DNA of 29,375 bases from assembly GCF_000149955.1 (NCBI RefSeq), contig NC_030989.1, positions 1 to 29,375 on the forward strand. Reading direction: 5' to 3'. The stretch comes from Fusarium oxysporum f. sp. lycopersici 4287. Lineage: Eukaryota; Ascomycota; Sordariomycetes; Hypocreales; Nectriaceae. Positions within the stretch are counted from its first letter, which is position 1. Each line of letters starts with the position of its first letter. A program made the translations under genes and the position numbers. A model generated the notes under the pieces. It searched no databases, was not told the DNA's origin, and saw only the letters and a list, made by a program, of their open reading frames with translations. Shown piece by piece: positions 1 through 10,004 of this stretch.

Positions 1-45
1 TCACGTCCAGAAGATGAGAGTATCAAACTGTCATTTACCATGTTT

Positions 46-1614
46 TCAGGTCGTTCTGCAATCACGAGACTCGTATCCCTCTCCTCCAAGCGCCGACGCA
101 GTTCCACAAGTGGCCATGCCTCCTTGCGGGTAGACCAGAGCCAGAACTCTTCTCAAGATGCTGATGAGAGCGGACATCTGTTCCTGGGCTTCAATAAATC
201 GCTGCTTTGCTTCGACACCATAGACTCGAGACCGTCCTATCTCATGTGACAAATCGGCTCGAGAGAGCACAAGGCAATCTCTTTCTGCTTCAACCATACC
301 GGGAGGCATCATGAGCGGCCGACGGGTGTACAAGCTGTGAATACAGTCGCTGAGGATGCAACATCCCCACAGTCGCCTAAGATTGCCCTGGCTGAAGTGA
401 CTTTTGACTGATGTCGAAACCTTGGCCTGGTAAATAGCATCCTGAGAATGATGAATTGCCCGACCAAGCCATTTAGTGCTCGGTCTATTGGTTCTTGAGT
501 TTTTTTGTGAGGTCCAGTGTGCAAGCAAAAGAGATACTTGGGCAAGGACGACTGGTGATGACTCAGTCTCTTGGTCGTAGAGAAGCTAAAAGCATAAGTT
601 AGCATATAAAATGAAGCCTGAGCGACGTCGAGTGTTGAACTCACCTGGGTCTTCCGAAGGAAACTGTCACGCGCCTCATGTGCGGTACTATGCTGCATGC
701 TTTGGAGGACATCACCATCCACGTACTGTAAGGCGCAATTAGTGAAGAGCCTTACCGTGATCAATTGTGGGCTTACCTCGCACGCCACGAATAGCATTGC
801 TGAAAGTAATATAACAGGGACTCGACTGGTCTTGCCGCCAGAGGTCAATGGATCATAAATCGACCAGAACTCGGCTTCATTGACAACAGGCAAGATCGGA
901 TGAGCATGATGAAAGAACGCCCGGACCAGATGGTCCAAGCAGCTACTTTCTGGTAACTTAAAACAACCTTGAGAGTCCAGATAATTGATGTCATCCGTAT
1001 GCAAAGAGCTAAGATTGTTGATGCAGAGGAAAGGATAATACGCGAATGTGATCTCAGGCCGAGCTTGGTTGTGGTTGTAACTCGGACTTTGACGAGTTAA
1101 TGGTTCTGCCAGTTTTGGCGTCCCCAAGTACTCATCGGTCAAGACTACAAGCAAGTCTTTGTCTTCCTTAGAGGCTGGCAGAGGCTTGGCCACAGTCTCT
1201 ACCTCTGACACTTCCGGCTTCTTATTGTGATTTCTAATATAAGCGTATTAGTTTTGGAAAGGCGTACGAGATTTAAATCTTCCAGATCAGGGATCCATGG
1301 GTTACTCGTACCTGTCATTGTGACGGCGTCGCCAACTGACAACGCATTGTTTACTGTCAAGTACACAATTTGTGCAGGCACTAGGCATGAATGTCACGTC
1401 ACAGCGGACCTTTCGTGCTCGGCAAGATAGGCATGCCCTGTGGTGGAGTGGAAGCACAGCCAGCTTGTTAGCCGACACTTGATAACAGTACAAATAGGTT
1501 CATGTTCTCTTCTGCATGCCAGACTACTTACTTGGGTGACCTTTTTCGAGTCTCTTGCCGCTTCGGCTTCGGCTTGGCGAATGTGCCTTGGTGTTCCTCA
1601 GTCATCGTCGGCAT
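46..1614 (-). CDS. Zn2Cys6 fungal transcription factor with MHR domain; 3' end unresolved at window edge
   Basis: Proposed exons: 1614-1532, 1437-1312, 1233-777, 725-645, 585-46; all phases agree. The start ATG at 1614 gives a basic leader that splices directly onto the zinc cluster. The binuclear cluster is C-x2-C-x6-C-x8-C-x2-C-x6-C (beginning ACLSCRARKVRC). The middle holds a typical fungal-specific regulatory region (HHAHPILPVVNEAEFW, then LRRLWGCCILSDCIHSLYTR and PPGMVEAERD). In this frame the protein stops at 46-48 after about 428 residues, short for the family. From about position 156 down to 1 another minus frame is open and reads like coding sequence. Either a frameshift or an unrecognised intron is present, and the gene probably continues past the left edge. 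It is divergent from the dehydrogenase at 2067, with a repeat array in the shared promoter. It is a nuclear regulator and a candidate for control of the neighbouring CoA genes; that role is inferred from position only. Confidence 0.85.
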
Positions 1615-1824
1615 CCTCAAAGCTTGAGCCTCGGCTTGGACTAGGCAGGGGAGGACAAGGCGAGTTGTGTTGTGTTCGGGTGATGGTCAACCGGTATTAC
1701 TAGAATGGCATCATGAGTACAATGCAGGCCAATCCATTGTCGTTCAGAGCTCCATCTAGACCAAATGACGGCTGTAATAAGATGTTACGCGTGCTTTGTG
1801 AGTTTCCTTCCGGGTCATCTTCGG

Positions 1825-1891
1825 TAACACCAAAGGTAACTCTGTAACGCCGAAAGTGGCTGTAACGCCGACTGGAGCTCTACAACGCCGA
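1825..1891 (+). promoter_or_regulatory. Four-copy operator-like array, TAACGCCGA repeats
   Basis: TAACACCAA at 1825-1833, TAACGCCGA at 1845-1853, TAACGCCGA at 1863-1871 and CAACGCCGA at 1883-1891, all in the same direction and spaced 20, 18 and 20 bp. The array lies in the 452-bp divergent region (1615-2066) between the Zn2Cys6 gene and the dehydrogenase. A TATA-like TTTTAAATAG sits at 1960-1969, about 100 bp before the dehydrogenase ATG. Zn2Cys6 proteins usually bind CGG/CCG-containing sites, so this is a plausible operator. No other gene is seen in this interval. Confidence 0.6.
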
Positions 1892-2066
1892 ATGAGGCTT
1901 GGCAATTAGCCAGTGGGGCGGAAGCTAATTGAATCACGGCATCGACACCGCAACGGAGGTTTTAAATAGTCGATCATATGATGCTAAGTCGAGAACAATT
2001 ACTAGGACTCGTGGCGGGTAAGAAACTGAGCTATATTTTAGCTATTTACGCCCAACCTTAGCAATC

Positions 2067-3011
2067 ATGGCTGAACGTGTCGCTCAAATTGCGTCTCATA
2101 TTACTTACCCAAGAGGTCTTCTGGCGGGACAAACTGCAATAATCACGGGAAGTGGACAGGGCATTGGTGCTGAAGCAGCGCGCCTGTTCGCTCAGGAGGG
2201 TGCCAAAGTGGTTGTTTGCGACGTTGATTCAGGTAACTGTCGGCTGCCAAGCCCTCTGGAGTAGAGAGTACGGCTTGACCTTGGATAGAATTAGGCTAAC
2301 ACTTCCTGTTACCGCAATACAGACAAAGCACAAAGCGTGGTGAATGGGATCACTAGCTCTGGAGGCCAGGCACTAGCAGTCTCTGGTGATATAACAGATC
2401 GAGACTACATCAACCAGCTCGTGAAGCGCGCGGCCGAGTTTGGAGGAGGAGAGATCCATATTATCGTCAATAATGCTGGTTACACATGGGATGGTGTAGT
2501 GCATAAGATGACTGATAAGCAATGGGCTGCGATGGCGAATATCCACGGCACTGCTCCTTTTCAGCTAATTCGCGCCGCAGCCCCTTACTTCCGCGTCAAG
2601 GATGGAAAGCAGCGAAACATCATCGGCATATCTTCAACTTCAGGTCTTCACGGAAACGTCGGTCAATCTAATTACGCCTTCTTTAAAGCTGGTGTGTCTG
2701 GACTAATGAAGACGGTTGCAAAGGAATGGGGACCGGCGTTCAATGTCCGAGCTAACACAGTGGCATTTGGGTATATTGAGACGCGCCTAACGCAGGCGAA
2801 AGAAGCAGGGACCTTTATTACAGGACCGGATGGGGAAAAGATCCAGCTCGGCGTTCCTGGCCGCGATAGCAAATCCTCCTTCGAGGACATTCCACTTCGC
2901 AGGCCAGGTTCGGCACAAGACGCCGCCAAGGTTATCCTGGCTGTGTGCAGTCCCCTTTTCTCCTACGTCACAGGCCAGGTGATCTCTGTAACTGGAGGCA
3001 GGAATATGTAA
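2067..3011 (+). CDS. Short-chain dehydrogenase/reductase, FabG-like (3-oxoacyl or 3-hydroxyacyl oxidoreductase)
   Basis: Two exons, 2067-2232 and 2323-3011, with a 90-nt intron ending in CAATACAG; 284 residues. This is a classical SDR: cofactor glycine motif TGSGQGIG at residues 27-34, Asp52 at the end of the second strand (which favours NAD(H)), NNAG at 105-108, and a catalytic tetrad of Asn128, Ser160, Tyr173 and Lys177 (YAFFK). The GNVGQSNYAFFKAGV stretch is typical of FabG and acetoacetyl-CoA reductase-like enzymes. In this neighbourhood it most likely interconverts a 3-hydroxyacyl and a 3-oxoacyl thioester. It ends in GGRNM, so no peroxisomal tripeptide is visible. The four-copy TAACGCCGA array lies about 175-240 bp upstream. 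The family is certain; the substrate is inferred. Confidence 0.92.
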
Positions 3012-3077
3012 GGGAGGAGGAAGAGCCGATATAGTAGTCCAATAGTATCAGACGAAGAATCACAAGTGTAACCCCTT

Positions 3078-3914
3078 CTAAGAGTCCAATTCATATAGCA
3101 ATGCTTGGCATATCTCGTCGATTCCTGGAGGTGCGGAAATGTCCCACAGAATCGCACCGAGGAGATATCGTTCAGGTTCTGCTAGCGTCAAAGTGGCGGG
3201 AAGAAAGACAGAGCCTTGGACGTTTTCACTAATGATTTGGACATTGTGGAAGCGTTTGAGCACCGCGCTGCTTCCCTGGTACGTGAACTTGCTGTTGTTT
3301 CTCGATCTTGGAGGGAGGGTTACTTCTGACAAAAGCGACTAGACCTTCAAGTTGTACGACATGATTGAGCACAGGAAGGCCACATGGGGATATTGTCGGC
3401 ATTCAACTTCATGATTTGAGCAACGGTAAGCTTCGGACAAATTCTTCCATGGCTGTATACTACCCAAAAGCTAATCGGCCTCATTGCAAGCTTACTCTGA
3501 GTCTGTCCTGGTGCACAATTTCTACAATAGACTGCTGACAGAAACAAATATTTCGGAGCTCACCAAAAGAGTATTGTGGCTCCTTTTCCGACTTTTCTCT
3601 CTTGGCACAATCAGCAAGCGAAATCGCGACTTTACTCAGTCCGGCGCTTTGAGAAACCAGGGCCTTAACCACTTGTCTGACACTGCTATTTGAAGCTTGA
3701 TGAATGAGATACGTCCTCACGCAGTCAAGTTGGTTGATGCATGGAAGTTGCTATCTTACCTTCTCTACAGGGTATGTAGTCCCAATGGGCGTCCATTACA
3801 TTACCCTTGCTGACCAGATCGAACTGCAGCGTTCTTGAAAGGTATGATGGCAATGTTTTGTCCAAGCTGTGAAGGGCGAAGCGTTGCCACACTCGCGTAT
3901 GTCAGTGAGATCAT
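3078..3914 (-). pseudogene. Degraded minus-strand protein-coding relic, family not recognised
   Basis: Protein-like stretches follow one another on the minus strand but sit in different frames. They are an opening piece at 3914-3801 (YASVATLRPSQLGQNIAIIP), a piece at about 3720-3481 (SSVRQVVKALVSQSAGLSKV), one at about 3440-3385 (MKLNADNIPM), one at about 3385-3305 (PVLNHVVQLEGLVAFVRSNP), and the C terminus at 3332-3078 (LAEPERYLLGAILWDI, ending YELDS). Moving between them needs at least two single-base shifts (near 3385 and 3303) and readthrough of a stop (near 3802). No set of introns explains this, because the shifts have no GT-AG pair of workable length. I do not recognise the family. The relic is convergent with the dehydrogenase, 66 bp past its stop. 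From 3915 to 4159 I see no gene. Confidence 0.5.
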
Positions 3915-4159
3915 GCTGTATATATTTTAGGCTATAAAGATGAAATCTAATTTAGACTTCCTCAGAGCGCATTTCCTTGGTGAAGATCTCAGACGACAAG
4001 GTAGTGAATTCAACTCAACTTCTTTGGGTGCTCAGGACCCTACCACTTGCCGCATTAGACCTGTAACTCACCGGATGCGCGGTCCTGTATGGTCGATACG
4101 GATGACCTTTGTGTTGATTAGAACAAAAGCGGAATTGTTGATCCAATTTATTATTATGT

Positions 4160-5023
4160 TTATAGCTTGACCTTTGCCTGACGGGAATTGAGCCGAGAAT
4201 GAACATAACTAATCTGCTGGAACGCCCTCAGCGCCTCACCATATAGCTCTCCCCTGAGCAATCCGTAGACCCCCATCTTTGCTTTGGACTTGACCCTGTC
4301 GGCAAGCTGCAAGGCACGGTCCAGCATCTCTTCCGGCGAGGCGATCTCATCCACGATACCATCCGCCAATGCCTCACTTGATGTAAACTTATGACCCTGC
4401 AGGATGACCTTCCTGGCTGTTTGTGGTGGCAGCTTGGCTCTCAGAAGGGCACCCATTCCATCGAAATGCAGGCCGAGCTCTGCTACGGGCATGCACCAGT
4501 ACCCACGGGTAGAATTCATGATACGATAGTCGTGGGCCAATGTTATCACTGAGGCACCTCCAAAAGTGTGTCCGGTGATGAGACAGATGGTGGGGAACGG
4601 GAAGTCTAGGAGAGTTGCAACAAGCTGTTACAGCCGAAGAATGCATATGTTAGTGAAGTACTCACCAAGTTCACCGCGGACGGCCAGATCAGGTGCTTAC
4701 CGGATAGAATCCCTCGGAGCTGGCGTATGGGTTTGTGTCTCGTTCATAGAGATCCAGACCCTGTGCATATGTAAGTAATTACGAACTGTTCAAGGCATCC
4801 TGGATAATTTGTCTGGGGAAGAACGTACCGTGCAGAAGAACTTGGCATCGTTGCCTCGAATGATGACAGCGCCAGGTGCGTCAGGACCTAGTTCCCTCCG
4901 AACATCATTTAAAGCCCGAATAATCTCTTGACAGAATTGTGATGTGAGACGGTTCTCTGGTGGTTTCTGCAGAGTAAGGATAAAGACATGTCCGCGACGC
5001 TCGAGCCCAAGGTTTTCGTACAT
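4160..5023 (-). CDS. Enoyl-CoA hydratase/isomerase (crotonase superfamily)
   Basis: Three exons, 5023-4829, 4760-4701 and 4624-4160, with introns of 68 and 76 nt; 239 residues. The ATG at 5023 is used because the GTG four codons upstream is not a likely eukaryotic start. Crotonase features: the first oxyanion-hole region at the exon 1/exon 2 join (AKFFCT, then GLDLYE, residues 60-71), and the second in TGHTFGGASVITLAHDYRIM. The segment ELGLHFDGMGALLRAKLP resembles the ECI-like branch of the superfamily. I do not see the glutamate used by yeast-type delta3-delta2 isomerases at the equivalent place, so hydratase or isomerase chemistry is open. The C terminus ends in VKL, a weak match to the peroxisomal PTS1 signal. 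An exact TAACGCCGA, in the same direction as the gene, lies about 140 bp upstream. Confidence 0.9.
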
Positions 5024-5162
5024 GATTGCTGGCACACGTAAAAACAGATGATGCTGAAGCCCAGATGCTGCTGATGATTCAGACCCTGACGTTTAATTGA
5101 TCACTCGGCTGTTAGATGATGCACGGTGGAGCTCTTCCCCAGGACCGCAGATTTAATGGGTC

Positions 5163-5241
5163 TCGGCGTTAGTTACGGCGCGTGCCATCCTAGTGTGTCC
5201 TCGGCGAAAGCAAAAAACCCCACCAGTAGGTGAAACGCCGC
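5163..5241 (-). promoter_or_regulatory. TAACGCCGA sites upstream of the hydratase gene
   Basis: TCGGCGTTA at 5163-5171 is an exact reverse complement of TAACGCCGA and so faces the same way as the minus-strand hydratase. Related cores are TCGGCGAAA at 5201-5209 and AAACGCCGC at 5233-5241. They lie 140-220 bp before the ATG at 5023. The rest of the gap 5024-5716 contains no gene that I can support. Confidence 0.5.
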
Positions 5242-5716
5242 ATCGATTTGCCGAACCTCCATGACAAGACATGTTGAACACGTCAGAGTCTCGGCCACTT
5301 ATGACAGATTTATGGTTTCATCAATGTCGAATGGCATGCCCTTGGTCGACGGATAACCATTGCTGTACTGCTGCTGGAATAACAGGATGCTCACCGAGAA
5401 CATGACGTGTAGCTATCTGGCTTCAAAGTTGTATACGTTCGGACCGAGAGAAGGCTTGGAGTGAAAGAGACGAAGCTCATCTGGAAGCCCATTAATGCAC
5501 AGGTAGAGAGCGCTTTGCAACTTCTCAATTGCTGTTCCAGCTCCCTGTTTCTGCCGGTAGCTGTGCCCAATGTCGTCGAATGTTTGACTTATAGTGATAA
5601 AGAAGGCTACATATTCATGCTTTGCCCAACTTTGTAGATTACACGATCTTGGCTTTGAATGTCATCAGGGGAATAGTAAAGAGTCTCAAGCAAACAAAAC
5701 GCTATATGTGTTTCTC

Positions 5717-6511
5717 TTAGATATTTTTAACGAAATTGATAATGGCGTTGGCCATAGCCTCTGGTTGCTCTGGCGCCATAGCATGGCCAGCACCCTTGAT
5801 AACCTGCACCTCAACACGATCACCCAGACACGGCTTCATCACATCCTTCACGACAACGGCGTCGTGCTCAGCCTGTAGATCCAAGATCGGAACAGTCTCT
5901 CCAGCAGAAAAGTACTTGTCGACGGGCGTGCACATGCGCGCACGCGCCTGAGCCTTATGCGCAGCTTCGTTCCACCCGTCCAGCCACAGACGTGGGTTAC
6001 CGTTGGGTCCGAAGAAGGCCGCTCGAAGGTACTCAAGGCGCTTGGTCTCCGGGAGGGACATATTGCCGGACCCGTCAATCTCAGTGCGCAGCCGGCTGAA
6101 GGGTTTCTCAGTTGATCCGGGGGGAAGCTTGCCTGCCGAGGCGGCTGCCATGACGACGCCACGGACGAGGTCTGGACGGTCGGCGGCCAGCATGCGCGCC
6201 GGCTGGCTGCCCCAGGCGTGGCCGACGATGACGGACGGGCCGCACTCGATGTGGTCTAAGACAATGGCTACGTCTGCGGCGAAGTCGTGCATGGTCAGCT
6301 TGTCCATAGGTCCATTGCTCTTGCCAATGCCACGGGGCTGGGGGCGGATAACGCGGTAGCCAGCTTCGACAAGGAATGGGGCGACGATGTCGTAGTCGTT
6401 TGCTCCACGGGCCAGCGAGGGAAGAATGACGATGACAGGACCAGCACCTTGGTCGAGAGCCTCAATAGTAATGGGTCCTTTAGTGACCGTAAACGAAGTC
6501 GTAGTGGCCAT
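5717..6511 (-). CDS. Alpha/beta-hydrolase-fold protein with Ala at the nucleophile elbow
   Basis: Single exon, 264 residues, starting at ATG 6511. The fold is clear: an N-terminal strand with PVIVILPSLARG, the RPQPRGIGKSNGP loop, the nucleophile elbow VIVGHAWGSQ at residues 94-103, an acid candidate at Asp216 (LQAEHDAVV), and a catalytic-type histidine at His243 (GAGHAMAP). The elbow reads G97-H98-A99-W100-G101. Alanine (codon GCC) occupies the position that is Ser in esterases and Asp in epoxide hydrolases and dehalogenases. A GHA(F/Y/W)G subgroup of this superfamily exists as I recall it, so this need not be a damaged copy. Possible roles are a lyase, a C-C hydrolase using another residue, or a binding protein. 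It has no signal peptide or PTS1. It sits between the two CoA enzymes on the same strand but lacks an obvious TAACGCCGA site. Confidence 0.88.
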   Translation of the reverse strand: MATTTSFTVTKGPITIEALDQGAGPVIVILPSLARGANDYDIVAPFLVEAGYRVIRPQPRGIGKSNGPMDKLTMHDFAADVAIVLDHIECGPSVIVGHAWGSQPARMLAADRPDLVRGVVMAAASAGKLPPGSTEKPFSRLRTEIDGSGNMSLPETKRLEYLRAAFFGPNGNPRLWLDGWNEAAHKAQARARMCTPVDKYFSAGETVPILDLQAEHDAVVVKDVMKPCLGDRVEVQVIKGAGHAMAPEQPEAMANAIINFVKNI

Positions 6512-7747
6512 GCTGGCTATACACGAAGATCTGTAATAGTGCTACTGATATTTTCGTTTATGTATGTAGACTTTTAATTAAGAAGTGTTTTAAGATACTT
6601 ATTGCTTGGCCAACGCTCTGATTTTGTAAGTAATATCCTAGGTGCTACTCTATTTGACCTCGTGGCTGACCACCGCTGGCGCACTAAGCAAAGTTATGCC
6701 ATTAAGTTTAACCAGATTTCTGTCACCTCGTAGGCCTACAGTCTAGGTGGCCCAGGTCTAGTCCCAACAGCAGGGATGACTTGTATGCTGTCTTTCATCA
6801 TGTTTCACTAATTGCAATAAGTCAACATTAACAGAGATCTTGAATGTGGAGATTCATGCTGGCCACCAATCCGCAATACCGGTTGATTGGCCGAAGAGCG
6901 AGCCTAGCTCCAGATGAGGATGGGGTGTGGGGTCCCTAACCGGGCGCTCGGCGAGTCGCCACGGAATGACGCCGTGGACGGGACTTTTATTCTTAGAGAT
7001 TATCCAGTCAGATTTAGCTAATAAGGAGTCACATAAGAATATTATTGCCAAGACAATTGATCTCTGGGATGTAATTTACATACTTGTTAAAATGCTACTA
7101 AAGCCCTACATACAGAGATCGGAATAGGAAGTCTGGGGCACATGACTCCAAAACGTCGACGTTGGATAAAAAATGATACCCCACAATTCGCCGAGGGCTT
7201 CGTGTAAGGGAAGAATCAGGTTAGGCTAGTGGCGAGGTTCGGGTTTTCGCCGAGTTGCCGAAATGAGAGTTCTGCTCTATGACAGTAGTATAATATTATT
7301 ATATTACTATGCGTGCTATTTTCAAAGCATCTTCTATAACAGCGGTTCTTATAAACTATGTAATATGCAATAAGAAATAATATATAACCTTATATCTCTG
7401 AGATTTATGTAAAGAATCATAGCTAGATGTTTTATTCACCCTATACCAGCCAGTGGGGAGAAAAGAGAAATAACTGCTATAAATTCTTGTAGTGTGAATA
7501 TATATTTATTTATATCTTCCACCTAGTAACTATAATATCAGACTGAAAGTTACATGAATTTTCATTATGCCTTTTAGTATAATAAAGGACATATGTTACA
7601 AAAGCATTAACAGCACTAGTTCCTCTCATGAGCTGTAAATTTATCTAACTTCGGTGCTTGTAGTCTTGGTATACACTCAATAGTCTGATAGAGTCCTGAA
7701 ATACCACATAGAGCCGACTCCGACACCGCACTGGATGCTATCGCAAT
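6512..7747. other. Intergenic region with AT-rich island
   Basis: No gene is supported here. Position 6512-7260 is mixed in composition and includes a GC-rich patch at about 6850-6990. From about 7263 to 7640 the sequence is strongly AT-rich with many TA steps, like RIP-altered repeat remnants. TTCGCCGAG occurs at 7187-7195 and again near 7245, only partly matching the cluster motif. The island is the 3' flank of the synthetase gene and the distal promoter of the hydrolase-fold gene. Confidence 0.6.
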
Positions 7748-9568
7748 TTACAGTCTTGCCTGCAGCGGCCTCGTCTGCTTCAGTTTCTTCCATACCTGCA
7801 CTTGAGGTATCTCCTCGTATCCGGGACTTGGAATGAGCTTCGGTCCCAGGATCTTCTTCTGTACCTTGCCTGTGGCACCCTTCGGGATCTCCCCTTCCAC
7901 CACCCTGAGCACAGTGGGGAGCTTATACCCGGCCAGCTGATCCCTAAGAGTACTCCTGACTGTGGCGAGGGTGACATCCGGCGCATTCTTCACAGCCAGC
8001 ACCGCGCCAACACGCTGCCCAAACTCGTCGTCCTCGACGCCCACTACCATGGCCTCGTTCACGTATGGCAGCGTCAGGCACGCGCGCTCAACGTCGAGCG
8101 CCGAGATTTTATAACCACCAGACTTGATAATATCGACTGACGCGCGGCCCTCGATGAAGTAGAAGTTCCCCTCACGTCGTGCGATGTCACCGGTCTTGTA
8201 CCAGCCATCGGCATCAAGCGCATTCTTCGTTGTCTCCGGTTCCATGAGGTACCTTTGTTGTCCGTCAGCCATAAGTACATTGATCAGACCGAACAAGGCT
8301 CGCGAGGCAGATAGAATACTTACTTGGCAAACATGTTGGGCGTCTTAACCAACAACTCACCCTCAGGCGACATCTTAAGCTCTACTCCTGGCAGTGGCTG
8401 GCCCACGCTTCCCTTGGGAATGTTCTGAAGCTCGATAGACACACGTATACAGCCAGGAATTTCGGTAGCGCCGTAGCGCGTGAGGATGGGCTGGCCCATT
8501 GAAGCGGTCCAGAAGTCCTGTACGTGCTCCTGCAGAGCGCTAGATCCACACAGGAACGCACGGAACTGGCCAGCTGACTGCTTATAAGGGATCTGCTCGT
8601 GCGTTGGGAGCTGCTCGATGAACCACTTCAGGCGCATGTAGATAGTGGGCACAGCAGAGAAGATAGTCAGGCCACCTTGCAGCCAGCGCTTGAGCACGGT
8701 GGCGGCGTCGAACTTGCCATGGAATTCAATGCAGGCTCCTGCGTTGAGAAAGGGGAAAAACGAAGTACCTAGACCGGTGGTATGGTGGACGGGCAGCGTG
8801 TGTAGAAGTACGTCTGTGTGTGTGATGCCGTAGCTGTCGCCGACGGTGATAGCGCCCTCGTGTGTATAAGTTCGTCGCAGCACGACGCCCTTGGGCTTGC
8901 CGGTTGTGCCAGAAGTGAAGATGACCACGCCGGGTGCGCTGGGGTCTTGTGGCGAGTTGGATGACAATGATATGTCGAATGGCTTTAAGCGGGTCATGCG
9001 AGGTAGATTGGGTAAAATACTGAGCTGCGGAATGCCACAGCGCTGCGCTGACTCCTGTGCAAGTTGAATCGTCGCTAAGCTGGACAGGATGGCCACCTGC
9101 TGTGACTTAGTGGCGTAGTAGACAATCTCTTCTGTGGGCGCCGTGGGGACTAGATAGATGTGATCAGTCAGTCACTCCTCAATCAATGCATGACATGACA
9201 TGGTGGAATTACATACACATGGGTACCACTGCCCCCCCTAAAGCTAGCACCGCCAACACGGCGACGGTAAACTCATAGCCGCCCCCAGCTAGTACTCCAA
9301 AATACACCTCATAACCGCTGCTTAGCTGGTGCTGCACCTCGGAAGACAACGCTGCTCGTATGACCTCCCTGAACCCTAGAACCGCATCGAGCAGCTCCCC
9401 GTATGTTTTGGAGACGCTGAGCACCTGATCTATGATGGCAAGGCGGTTGCGATGCGCGTGCCGCAGTAGCCTGGTGAACAAGGGATTGTTGGGTAATACA
9501 TGCGGACCATCGTGCGACGGCACGATCTGCGTGCGGTCCAAGTTTGCAGTGCTGGGAGGTACAGCCAT
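7748..9568 (-). CDS. AMP-forming acyl-CoA synthetase, ACSF3/malonyl-CoA synthetase-like
   Basis: Three exons, 9568-9217, 9149-8324 and 8252-7748, phases consistent; 560 residues. It activates a carboxylic acid to its CoA thioester through an acyl-adenylate. ANL-superfamily core motifs are all present: the nucleotide loop TSGTTGKPKGVV, RYGATEIPG, GWYKTGDIA, the hinge/CoA region DIIKSGGYKISALDVE, and PKGATGKVQKK with the C-terminal catalytic lysine. The DIIKSGGYKISALDVE stretch with the following EDDEFGQRV is close to ACSF3-type malonyl/methylmalonyl-CoA synthetases, but binding-pocket residues cannot be assigned by eye, so another small or branched acid is possible. The C terminus is ARL, a canonical PTS1, implying peroxisomal import. 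It shares a 436-bp divergent promoter with the second hydratase. Confidence 0.93.
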
Positions 9569-10004
9569 GTTGAGATGATCAATCGTTATCTTTGGTACGA
9601 GAGAAGACCAACACAGACATGGTTGTTCTTAACATCCAACCGTATTAGAGTGCGTTTTCCGTGTGATATGTAGCATCTGCCTGCCTCACTCACCCACGTT
9701 TGTTTCCCAGACCCGGCGTTTAGACGTGCCGATCATGCGGGGCTATGGCCGAAACTCCGAGTGGGGTCTTCAAGCGGTGTCTCGGTGGTGAGATGGTTAA
9801 TGATGAGTTGTCCGGCGGACTTCTTTCTTATGGACTGTCCATCGGCGACTCGTTCAAGTGAAGGGCCGGACAAATGGATGGCCCCGTGGTGTTCAGTTCC
9901 ATTTAACAGCTTGCCACAAAGTCAGCTCGCGACATAACACAACACTCGCATCTATCTCAGTCGTGATTCGGATTGTTGCGTTGACAGAACACATAATCGT
10001 AAGA
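9569..10004. promoter_or_regulatory. Divergent promoter between synthetase and second hydratase
   Basis: This 436-bp gap separates two divergent ATGs. CGGCGTT at 9714-9720 (AACGCCG on the minus strand, seven-base core of the cluster motif) lies about 150 bp before the synthetase start. Further CCGA/CGG elements follow at about 9728-9815, including TCCGGCGGA. No exact nine-base match and no gene are present. Confidence 0.4.

Noticed and set aside
5024..5035. GTG start four codons upstream of the first hydratase ATG
   Set aside because: Nuclear fungal genes very rarely start at GTG; the ATG at 5023 fits the family N terminus.
6003..6359. 118-codon plus-strand open frame inside the hydrolase-fold gene
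   Set aside because: Antisense shadow of a clear coding frame; its sequence is arginine/serine-rich noise.
6960..6978. CCACGG/CCGTGG hairpin with a 7-base loop
   Set aside because: A six-base stem is expected by chance in a GC-rich patch; no gene ends or starts beside it.
6854..7051. 65-codon minus-strand open frame in the GC-rich patch
   Set aside because: No family motif, no splice partners, and it lies between AT-rich tracts; probably chance or a repeat remnant.
7142..7170. AACGTCGACGTT palindrome as a cluster operator
   Set aside because: Does not match TAACGCCGA, occurs once, and lies over 600 bp from the nearest start codon.
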